Positions 14,696-22,360 of a DNA stretch of 30,804 nucleotides are shown piece by piece. The stretch spans positions 1 to 30,804 of the IMG/VR virus record IMGVR_UViG_3300034104_001833, one strand, 5' to 3'. The translations under genes were made by a program, and so were the position numbers. The notes under the pieces were generated by a model. The model was not told the origin of the DNA. It made no database searches and was given only the letters and a program-made list of their open reading frames with translations. The first letter of the stretch is position 1, and each line of letters opens with the position of its first letter. This stretch comes from a virus.

Positions 14696-17600
14696 ATGGC
14701 CCTGCTCGGCAAAATCTCCGCGGTTCTGACTGCGAACACGCAGGACTTCACTCGCCGCATTGGCGAGTCCCGGCGTGAACTGCAGGATTTTGCGCGCCAA
14801 GCCCGTGGCATCCAGTTCAACCTCAACACCAGGGCGCTGGACGGCACGCTGACCCAGTTGCAGCGGTTTCAGCGGACGCTCCGCGAGATCCAGCAACTCC
14901 AGGCCCGCGGCGTCGACGCCGGCCTGCCGAATGTCGGCCGCCTGCGCGACCAGTTTCGGGCGTTTGAGGACATCGGGCGTCCGCTGACGGCGCTCAAAAA
15001 CCAGATCGAAGGGCTGTCGTCGTCCCTGCAGGCTGAACTGTACCCGGAACTGGAGAAGATCCAGGCAGGCTTCAGGAACTTCTACCGGGACATAGACACA
15101 GGTTCAACGACGTTCGACAGGGCAGCAGCGCGTGTCGATAACCTACAGCGCAGGCTGCAGTCGCTTTCGCGGGTTACGGCGGCTGTCCGCGACGTAAGCG
15201 GTTTGGCGAGGACGCTCGACGCCGACAATACCGGCGCGTCGTTCTTTCAGGCCAGGGCGCGCGAGTCGCTGCAGCGCACTATTTCGCTGCGAGGGCAGGC
15301 GCAGAACGTCCCGGCGGCGCTTCGCGGCGATGTTTTTGCTGACCTGTCTGTTCAGGCCGAGGAAAACGCCCAGCGTATTGAGCAAGCCGTGGCGCGCGTG
15401 GCCAGAGCGCAGTTGCGAATCGCCAATGGCGGCTCCGGCGGCGGGCCGACATCGCGAAACATCGAGGCCAGAGGGCGAGCGCAGGCAGAGTTGGACACGC
15501 TCACCAGAAGGCAGAATGCCATCAACATGTCGTTTCAGCGAGAGATGGAGTCTGTCGCGATCCAGCAGATCGTCTCGCCGGGCGCCGAAAGGCAGGTGAC
15601 GCTGCTTCGCGAGCGACTGTCTGGGCTGGCGACCGAACTGCGGGCGATCAACAGCCAGCAGTTCAACGGTCTGATCTCCGGCGCTGCCGCCGTCGTCGAG
15701 CAGTTCAATCGCGGTGCCGCGTCGGCCAAGGAGGCCAAGCAGGCCGTGGATGCGTTGGCTGCGTCGCTGAATGCAGCCAATACGACGCGCGATCTTCGGC
15801 AGCAGACCGAGTCGCTGATCTTCGCGCCACGAGACCTCGCGAGGCGCAGCATTCAACGCGACTTCGATCGTCAGGTCGCTGGGCTTGCCGCAGGAGATCC
15901 GCTCCGGCGACAGGCAGAAATCGAGCGCGCAATCAACCTAGCACGAGAGGGATTCAACGCAGAAACGATCCCGCGAACGCAGGGTCTCGCGGCGCAGGCC
16001 AGGACTCTCGGGACGCCAGACGCGGAGCGGCAGGCCAACAAACTCCTGCAGATTAACCAGCAGATCAACGCTGAATTGACCAGGGCAACGAACCTCAACA
16101 GAAACAACGACTACAGCGAAGCAGAGAACAGGCTTCGCCGAATTGACGCGCTGCTAGTCGACCAGCGCAGGATCGAGGCAGAGATCACTGATCAGGTCGA
16201 GATTCGCAACACAGCGAGGCGGCAGGAGGAACTGTTCCTTGGCGCGTCTGGCGGCAGTTCGGAGCAGTTGTCGCAGGGCGCTCGCGATGCAGCGTCTGAC
16301 ATTTCTGTCGCACGGCAGTTTCGCGGCCAGATCTCCAGCGGCGGCGCCAGGATCGCGATTCAGTCCGAAATAGACAGCGTGACGTCTGGAATTACAGCGC
16401 TTCAGCAGGAGATGGCAAGGGTTGCCGCGAGCAGCATGGGCCTTGACGACCGAGTCAGGGAACTCGACAGGCTCGACAACAAGATTCGGCTGTCTACGAA
16501 AGGACTCGCTGCGTTCGTTGCTGAACAAAGCAGGGTTAGCGGCGAAAACTTTAGCACGCAGCAAATCGAAGCCGCGATGACTCGGTCTAGGAATACAGCC
16601 GGATCGCTTTCAGTGCGAGGCGCTGCGGTCGCCCAACTGGCGCTGCAGCAGGGGCTTTTTGCCATTGACGACCTGATGTCGGCGACTGGCCCGCTTGAAT
16701 ACAAGTTGCGGGCTGTCGGCAACAATATCACTCAACTCGGTCTCCTTCTTGGGCAGTCCGGCCTGATCCCTGGCCTGTCGGCAACGACCGGACTTTTCAT
16801 TGGTCTAGCGACAGTGGTTGGCGGCCAAGTTGTAACTGCGTTTCTCAAGTACGCTTTCGCGCAAGACGAAGCAGAGCAGAGAACAAAATCGCTGAACGAG
16901 GCAGTTTCACGGCAGAAGTCGGCAGTCGAGTCACTTGCTGAAGCCTACAGAAACCTGTCGTCTGAAATAGCCAAATCAACTGCAACGGAGTCCGGAAAAA
17001 AGAACATCGAGATCGGAGACCGGGTGAAGGAACTTCGCCGCAGGGCCGAGGAAAGAAACAACGCCGAGACAACGATTCTGTCGCCCGATGTCGCGAGGCT
17101 CCGCGCACAGCGAGGGATACTTGAGTCGCGGCTTGAGAAAGAGTCAGACCTTGAGCAGCGAATCAGGTTGCAGAGCCAGATCGACAGCACTCGCCGCAGG
17201 GAGCAGGCTGCGATTGCGAGGGGCGTGGCCCGCCCGACGAGGGAATCCATTGGCGCTGACCTAGTCGCCGCAGAGGAGGCGTCATTCCAGGGTGTCGAGG
17301 CAAGGCTTAACCGCGCTAAACTCCGGCGAGACCTCGGAATAGATGCTCCAGCGGGCGAAGATATCGCAACGCTTGAGAAAGACCTTGAGTCCAGGAGAAA
17401 GCGGCTAGATCAGCGCCGCGCATCTGGCGCAGGGCAGACCGCGCAAGAGCAAATCGCTCAACTGCGCGAAGTCATGTCCGTTCTTGAGCAGGAGCGGTCG
17501 CTTCGTCAGTCTCAAATTGATAGCGGGATGGGGATTGACACCAAGCCTATCGACGACGCAATCGACAGCGTGTCTGTATCTATCAGAAGGCTAGCGGCCT

Positions 17601-19069
17601 CCCTCGCGCCAGAGGTTCAGCAAATCGCTGACAGGTTCTCGGAAGGCGCCCTGCGTCTTTCCGATGAAGTCGAAAACATACAGAACAGGGCGTCGAAGTT
17701 AGGCTCTGGCGGGCTTGCGGTCGCAGCGCAAGGAATTGGCGAAGAGATCGCAAGGCTTGTGGAAAGATTTTCGTCCGCAGATACGCCAGAGGCCGCCAGG
17801 GCAATTGAGGAGCAACTTGGCCCGCTGCGAGCGCAGAAGGACGCCCTCGTGGCCGCCGCTACGTCAGCGGAGACTGCGGCGTCCGCGCTCGAAAGGTTCG
17901 CCGAAGTCCTCGACCGCGCACGCCAGGAGGCCCAGGCCAATCTTCAGCAGGCCCAGACGGCCGCCGATCAATCGCGCCGCGCGGACCTTGGTCTAAGCAC
18001 GCCGCAGACTCAACTTGATCGCCGGATCGCCGACACGCAGTTGCAGGAGCAGCAGGCTGCGAATGCCCGCGTTGAGCAGGAGGTCGCTGCCGCCCGCGAG
18101 CGGTTCAGCCAGCAGGCGTCGCAGGCTGGACCAGCACGGCAGAGGTCAGAGGCGGCGCAGAGGGCTAAAAACGCTCAAGACGCATTCTTGAATATCGCCG
18201 CCAGTGCTGGGCTTCCTGACTCCAAAACCTTTGAGGAAGACATCGCCGCCGCGACGGCCGCTGGCAACAAAGGACTCGCAGATGCGCTTCAGCGCGAGTT
18301 TGATGTAATCCGGCAATCCTCAGATCAACTTGGGCTAGAAAGAATTGACTGGAACGTCGTAGATCAGGCAATCGAAGAGTACGCATCAATCGTCAACACG
18401 GCCGGCGCAGAAACGGCCCGCTCGCTGGAGCGCGTCAATGAGATCAACAGCGCACTGGCGACGACCGGCGTTTTGGATCAGCAGGGGCGCGAGAGACTCG
18501 TTGAAGAGCGCGCGCGACTTGAGCAGCAATTGATCGAGCAGGACTCTCGCGTGGCGTCCGCCCGCGACTCGTCGACTCTCCTCGCCGAACTCAATGCCTC
18601 GGCGGATCGCGGCCGGGAGTTGATGCAGTCTCCGGCGCAGAGGGCCGCGCAAGACGCGCGGCAGGGCATTGCAGACATCGGCCGCAGATTTGACGAAATA
18701 ACGCAAGAAATTATCGACGCCGGCGGCGGCCTGCCTGACAGGTCGCGAATCGACGAAGCCAAGGCGCAGCAGGAAGAGGCAGTCAAGCGTTTTGCAGACG
18801 AGAGGATGCGCGCCGCCGCTCCCGGCATCTTCTCGATGGCCGATGCAGTCCAGACGGCCATTCTTCAGGGGCCGTCTCGCGCGGCGCTTCGCGCCACAGA
18901 CGCGTCAACCGTCGAGGGACAAGCAGAACTGAACCGTCTGCTTCGCGGAGACGACTCGTCTCGTGATCAGAATCTGGCAGAACTCCAAAGGCAGAACGAG
19001 ACGCTCAAGGAGGTGGCCACTGGTATCAAGGACATGGCCGAAAAGATGGGAATTGTCTTGGATTTGTAA
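14696..19069 (+). CDS. Tape measure protein
   Basis: At 1457 residues this is the longest gene in the window. It sets tail length and is likely ejected with the DNA. It is mostly helical and rich in Gln, Ala, Arg and Glu, with long coiled-coil stretches at about residues 20-640 and 725-1400. A hydrophobic block at about 642-722 (LALQQGLFAIDDLM, LGLLLGQSGLIPGL, LFIGLATVVGGQVVTAFL) is the membrane-interacting part typical of the family. By the usual rule of about 0.15 nm per residue, the tail would be near 200 nm. No lytic transglycosylase or peptidase domain was spotted. It follows the chaperone locus by three bases, with AAGGAT upstream of the ATG. Confidence 0.95.
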   Translation: MALLGKISAVLTANTQDFTRRIGESRRELQDFARQARGIQFNLNTRALDGTLTQLQRFQRTLREIQQLQARGVDAGLPNVGRLRDQFRAFEDIGRPLTALKNQIEGLSSSLQAELYPELEKIQAGFRNFYRDIDTGSTTFDRAAARVDNLQRRLQSLSRVTAAVRDVSGLARTLDADNTGASFFQARARESLQRTISLRGQAQNVPAALRGDVFADLSVQAEENAQRIEQAVARVARAQLRIANGGSGGGPTSRNIEARGRAQAELDTLTRRQNAINMSFQREMESVAIQQIVSPGAERQVTLLRERLSGLATELRAINSQQFNGLISGAAAVVEQFNRGAASAKEAKQAVDALAASLNAANTTRDLRQQTESLIFAPRDLARRSIQRDFDRQVAGLAAGDPLRRQAEIERAINLAREGFNAETIPRTQGLAAQARTLGTPDAERQANKLLQINQQINAELTRATNLNRNNDYSEAENRLRRIDALLVDQRRIEAEITDQVEIRNTARRQEELFLGASGGSSEQLSQGARDAASDISVARQFRGQISSGGARIAIQSEIDSVTSGITALQQEMARVAASSMGLDDRVRELDRLDNKIRLSTKGLAAFVAEQSRVSGENFSTQQIEAAMTRSRNTAGSLSVRGAAVAQLALQQGLFAIDDLMSATGPLEYKLRAVGNNITQLGLLLGQSGLIPGLSATTGLFIGLATVVGGQVVTAFLKYAFAQDEAEQRTKSLNEAVSRQKSAVESLAEAYRNLSSEIAKSTATESGKKNIEIGDRVKELRRRAEERNNAETTILSPDVARLRAQRGILESRLEKESDLEQRIRLQSQIDSTRRREQAAIARGVARPTRESIGADLVAAEEASFQGVEARLNRAKLRRDLGIDAPAGEDIATLEKDLESRRKRLDQRRASGAGQTAQEQIAQLREVMSVLEQERSLRQSQIDSGMGIDTKPIDDAIDSVSVSIRRLAASLAPEVQQIADRFSEGALRLSDEVENIQNRASKLGSGGLAVAAQGIGEEIARLVERFSSADTPEAARAIEEQLGPLRAQKDALVAAATSAETAASALERFAEVLDRARQEAQANLQQAQTAADQSRRADLGLSTPQTQLDRRIADTQLQEQQAANARVEQEVAAARERFSQQASQAGPARQRSEAAQRAKNAQDAFLNIAASAGLPDSKTFEEDIAAATAAGNKGLADALQREFDVIRQSSDQLGLERIDWNVVDQAIEEYASIVNTAGAETARSLERVNEINSALATTGVLDQQGRERLVEERARLEQQLIEQDSRVASARDSSTLLAELNASADRGRELMQSPAQRAAQDARQGIADIGRRFDEITQEIIDAGGGLPDRSRIDEAKAQQEEAVKRFADERMRAAAPGIFSMADAVQTAILQGPSRAALRATDASTVEGQAELNRLLRGDDSSRDQNLAELQRQNETLKEVATGIKDMAEKMGIVLDL

Positions 19070-19081
19070 AGGAGCAACTCA

Positions 19082-19450
19082 ATGGCAGACATTTCGTACA
19101 GCATGACGCTGAAGGTCGACAAAGGAAATCTGTCGAACCAAGTGTCGGTGAACGGCGTCACGGCGTCGATGGCAGCGATCGGGCTGCAGTCCCAGACGCT
19201 CACACTGTCCACCAGTCAGACGAGCATCTCGACGTCGAACCTGTCCAGCGTTGGCATGGCATTTTTGCGGAATCTCTCGACCGCCACGGCTGCAACGTGC
19301 AGCGTCGGCATTCTGGCCGGCGGATCGCTTGCTCCGTTCTGCACGCTGCGGCCTGGGGAGCCGGCCATTGTGAGGCTGGCGCAGGGCGTCGCATACGGCG
19401 CCACCGGCACGGCCGGCGGCCTACTGCGGGTGGACATCACAGAGGGCTGA
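19082..19450 (+). CDS. Small beta-rich tail-tip protein, third member of the paralogous family
   Basis: This 122-residue protein has the motif VGMAFLRNLSTATAATCSVG, matching the LKNLSTT and VRNTSST motifs of the two neck-region genes at 10848 and 11337. It ends LLRVDITEG. It is Ser/Thr/Ala-rich without charged clusters or a signal peptide. AAAGGAG at 19068-19074, eight bases before the ATG, suggests good expression. Location just after the tape measure, where distal-tail genes normally begin, makes it a virion-component candidate. The function is not recognised. Confidence 0.78.
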   Translation: MADISYSMTLKVDKGNLSNQVSVNGVTASMAAIGLQSQTLTLSTSQTSISTSNLSSVGMAFLRNLSTATAATCSVGILAGGSLAPFCTLRPGEPAIVRLAQGVAYGATGTAGGLLRVDITEG

Positions 19451-19454
19451 AGTC

Positions 19455-20552
19455 ATGCCGAAGTTGACGAAAGAGATAACCGAAGGCCACCAGTTTTCCC
19501 GGTCCAGCAATGGCGGGCAACTCGCCGACGCGCAGACCAGGGTCTTTCGCGTTGTCTTATCGGAGCCTGGAGAGGTCGTAAACCCAGAGGCGGAATGCCA
19601 GATCCGAATCGGCGATCCGCATCCGATTAACAGCCAAGTCGTCTGCACCTCATACGACATCAAGTACGAGGGCGCCAGCCGGATGGTGTTCCTCTGCACG
19701 TTCCAGTACCAGTCCTCGGCGACCAGCAACGGCGAAGAGAACAGGAATCAGGCGCCCGACGTCCGGCCGGCCAACTGGTCGGTCAGCACATCGCTGATGG
19801 AAATGCCGATCGTAACGTGGAACGAATCAGACAACAATGGGGTTATCGGGGCTGCGGAGCCGGCAGCAAACCCAGTCGGCGATATGTATGAGGGCATATC
19901 GCGAGTTGCCCCAGTGACAACAATAGTGGTTGAGGAATTTGAAAAAGACGATCCGACTAAGTATTGCGAATACGTCGGCGTGGTAAATGCTGATCCATTT
20001 CGGATTGGCTCTCTTAATTTGCTTAAAAGAGAGGTAATGTTTCGTGGATTGCAGGCGCGGCCTACCGTCGAGTCATGGGGCGGCGAACTCTACCGGGGGT
20101 GGACCGTTTCATATGAGTTTGTTTACAGAAGGAATAAGGTCCAAGGATTGTATTACGAGGGGCAGGTTTACGATGACTTCATCGGATGGGACATCGCCGT
20201 CCCGCAGTCCGGCTTCAACATCATCAACAAGTCAGCAGCCCTCGGCGGCGGCATTCATGAGGTAGGCAGTCTCGCGCTGGCTCTTAGCGGGGAAGGAAAA
20301 ATCGCGAACTGGCCAGACGATCCGGATCTCGTCGAGGGGACGGAGGGCAAGAAGGTTCGCGGCATGGTGCTGGTGGCCTCGTACGGAACTGACGGCGGCG
20401 CGTCCCAACTCCCGTGCGCTCAGCCGATTCCGCTCAACGGCGACGGCACGCCGCGGAGTTCGACTGCCAATCCTAAAGTCATCGTGCGTCGGTGGTGCGT
20501 TCACACTGAAGTCCCTTTCGCAGACACTTTCGGACACCTGCGGCTCCAGTAA
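19455..20552 (+). CDS. Tail-tip protein of unknown family
   Basis: I do not recognise this 365-residue protein. It is a mixed alpha/beta sequence with no membrane segment. Recurrent aromatic strands such as TVSYEFVYRRNKVQGLYYEG and VYDDFIGWDIAVPQ suggest a beta-rich structural protein. By position (second gene after the tape measure) it may stand where distal-tail or baseplate-hub proteins normally lie. The DNA from about 19850 to 20180 is visibly poorer in G+C than the flanks (codons AAA, GAA, ATA, TTT), which hints at a mosaic gene. The stop overlaps the next ATG (TAATG). Confidence 0.75.
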   Translation: MPKLTKEITEGHQFSRSSNGGQLADAQTRVFRVVLSEPGEVVNPEAECQIRIGDPHPINSQVVCTSYDIKYEGASRMVFLCTFQYQSSATSNGEENRNQAPDVRPANWSVSTSLMEMPIVTWNESDNNGVIGAAEPAANPVGDMYEGISRVAPVTTIVVEEFEKDDPTKYCEYVGVVNADPFRIGSLNLLKREVMFRGLQARPTVESWGGELYRGWTVSYEFVYRRNKVQGLYYEGQVYDDFIGWDIAVPQSGFNIINKSAALGGGIHEVGSLALALSGEGKIANWPDDPDLVEGTEGKKVRGMVLVASYGTDGGASQLPCAQPIPLNGDGTPRSSTANPKVIVRRWCVHTEVPFADTFGHLRLQ

Positions 20553-20914
20553 TGCCCAAGCAAACAGACCGCTTTTTTATCGGCCCTGGTCTTCGCACGA
20601 AACTCCGCGAGACCATCACTCGCGTGGACTCGATCCCCATGGTCGAGTCCGGGCCGGCGGCCCCTGTGCGCATCCAGGACGTCCCTCGCGGCGGCGGCGG
20701 ATGCCGCCTCCGCATCGGCAAAACAACCGCCACCTGGACGAAGAACACGCTGATGACGATCCCGCTCTACGAGAACGGCACGCCTCCGAACGAGACGGCC
20801 AGCGGAGAATCATTGGCAGACGTCGTGAATCACTGGGGCGACGTACCTGCAAACAAGTGGGTTGGGATCATGCACTGCGGCACTCGCCGCTTTCTGCTCG
20901 TCGCGGAGTGCTAG
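20552..20914 (+). CDS. Small tail-region protein of unknown function
   Basis: This 120-residue protein opens MPKQTDRFFIGPGLRTKLRE, with a Pro/Gly-rich turn (QDVPRGGGG) and a compact C-terminal half (WGDVPANKWVGIMHCGTRRF). It contains three cysteines but no metal-binding array. Translation is probably coupled to the gene before it (TAATG), and the next gene starts immediately after its TAG. Role unknown; most likely a tail-tip or adhesin accessory. Confidence 0.72.
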   Translation: MPKQTDRFFIGPGLRTKLRETITRVDSIPMVESGPAAPVRIQDVPRGGGGCRLRIGKTTATWTKNTLMTIPLYENGTPPNETASGESLADVVNHWGDVPANKWVGIMHCGTRRFLLVAEC

Positions 20915-21292
20915 ATGCTCTTCGGATGCTCGCCGTGCTGCCGGTGCCACGTCTGCGAATACTCGCAGCACGACTGCCTCACGCTCACACTCACGGGCTT
21001 CTCTGGCAACCCTGCCGACGGCAACTGCGAAGAGTGCGATTACCTGGACGGAACGTACATCCTGAAGCGCGGCCTCCAGGCCGCAGGGCTGACAGCGAGA
21101 ATTGACGCCACGGCTGGAAGTGGCGCCCAGGTGTCGGCAACGCTCTCGCAGGATGCCGAAACAGGGAAATACACCATCTCCTCGGTGACATTGCTCGCTG
21201 GAGGCAGCGCGTACACGCCGGACGCGCACTTCGGCTACACGATCTCCAATGCGTTTCTCTCGCCGTGCAACGAGCGGTGTCCAGAGCAGTGA
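20915..21292 (+). CDS. Cys-rich small protein with one GSGYT-like repeat unit
   Basis: This 125-residue protein begins with a dense cysteine cluster (CSPCCRCHVCEYSQHDC, then CEECDYLDGTYIL), which could hold zinc or disulfides. Its second half (AGSGAQVSATLSQ, then YTISSVTLLAGGSAYTPD) is one copy of the repeat type that builds much of the protein at 22353-25337. The shared unit suggests they assemble together or derive from one another. The ATG follows the previous stop directly. Function is unknown; an adapter for the adhesin is possible. Confidence 0.72.
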   Translation: MLFGCSPCCRCHVCEYSQHDCLTLTLTGFSGNPADGNCEECDYLDGTYILKRGLQAAGLTARIDATAGSGAQVSATLSQDAETGKYTISSVTLLAGGSAYTPDAHFGYTISNAFLSPCNERCPEQ

Positions 21293-21295
21293 CAT

Positions 21296-22360
21296 ATGCC
21301 TAGCAAGTTTTACTTCACAACTGACGCTGACTCGTGGTGGCTGCGGTTCCAACTGGAGGGCTACGAGGAAGACCATACGGCAGCGACCGTGCCTGAAGAA
21401 GGCGCGAGCCTTGGTTCTGTGCCGCTTGGTGATTACACCGCTGGAGTCGATGACGCGGAGTCGTTTTTCGTCTCTGCGTGGTCGACCGCAGGCAGCGGAG
21501 AGTGGGTGGACTCGCTGCCTGCGATCTATGACGCCTCCTCTGGTGCTGTGGACATTCCGCTGACGAAGTTGCAATTGAACATGAGCGTTGGTCAGCGGCT
21601 TTTCATCCGCCTGCTTGCCTTCGTGAGCGGCGTCGGCCAGACGCTGATCGCGACTGCGGAACTTGTCAACACCGCAGACAGTAGCCGCGAGCAGCAGGAC
21701 GCGCCGGAGTCGCTGACGCTTTGCGACGGCGATGAGTACGTCAGTTTCCGCCTGGACGAAGCAGGAGCCGTCGAGAAAACGTACTGCGGGCCAAACATCA
21801 TGTCTGGTGGTGGCATCAACTACTATCAGGTTTCTGCCCGCGCGGTCGGAAATGTCGCGTGGAACGACTCGATCATCACGCTCCATGACCCGCTGACCGG
21901 GATTGTCGACGCGAACTTCGCCACGGTTGTTTCGCAGTCCAATGACGGCGATCAGTTTGAATACAAACTGACTCCGGTCGGATCGCCTGACGAAATTGTC
22001 GCGCAAGGCGTAATGGCGCGATCATTCGCCTGCGAAGAGACTACCGAAACGGCGCTGCCTTCCAATAGGTATGACATCGCCGCAAACGACAGCACACGCG
22101 ACCTGCGCTTTCGCATCATCAACTTTGCCCCGAATCCGGCAAACGCCATCGTCACCAGCGTGTCCCTTGGGAGAACGCCGGAACCGCTGACGGAAGGCGA
22201 AGGGACGTTCTATCTGCGATACCGGATCGACAGCGAGCCGGCCTGGAGGCTTGCCGACCTCTACTTCGACGAAGACGAGGGCGTGGCAGAGCGAAACATC
22301 CGCTCAATCCTTGATCAAGTAACATCATCGCTTGAGTTCAGGATGGTGTATTTTGGCTAA
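21296..22360 (+). CDS. Tail fibre- or tip-associated beta protein
   Basis: This 354-residue protein is unrecognised at family level. It is acidic and beta-rich, and opens MPSKFYFTTDADSWWLRFQL. Internal strands such as LTLCDGDEYVSFRLDE and TFYLRYRIDSEPAWRLADLY are consistent with stacked sandwich domains. No catalytic residues for a glycan hydrolase were evident. It lies four bases after the Cys-rich gene and overlaps the repeat-protein gene by 8 bases. Position suggests a tip or fibre-attachment protein. Confidence 0.75.
   Translation: MPSKFYFTTDADSWWLRFQLEGYEEDHTAATVPEEGASLGSVPLGDYTAGVDDAESFFVSAWSTAGSGEWVDSLPAIYDASSGAVDIPLTKLQLNMSVGQRLFIRLLAFVSGVGQTLIATAELVNTADSSREQQDAPESLTLCDGDEYVSFRLDEAGAVEKTYCGPNIMSGGGINYYQVSARAVGNVAWNDSIITLHDPLTGIVDANFATVVSQSNDGDQFEYKLTPVGSPDEIVAQGVMARSFACEETTETALPSNRYDIAANDSTRDLRFRIINFAPNPANAIVTSVSLGRTPEPLTEGEGTFYLRYRIDSEPAWRLADLYFDEDEGVAERNIRSILDQVTSSLEFRMVYFG

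Noticed and set aside
20810-22006. A 398-residue minus-strand open frame
   Set aside because: Shadow of three plus-strand tail genes; composition is typical of antisense translation in GC-rich DNA.
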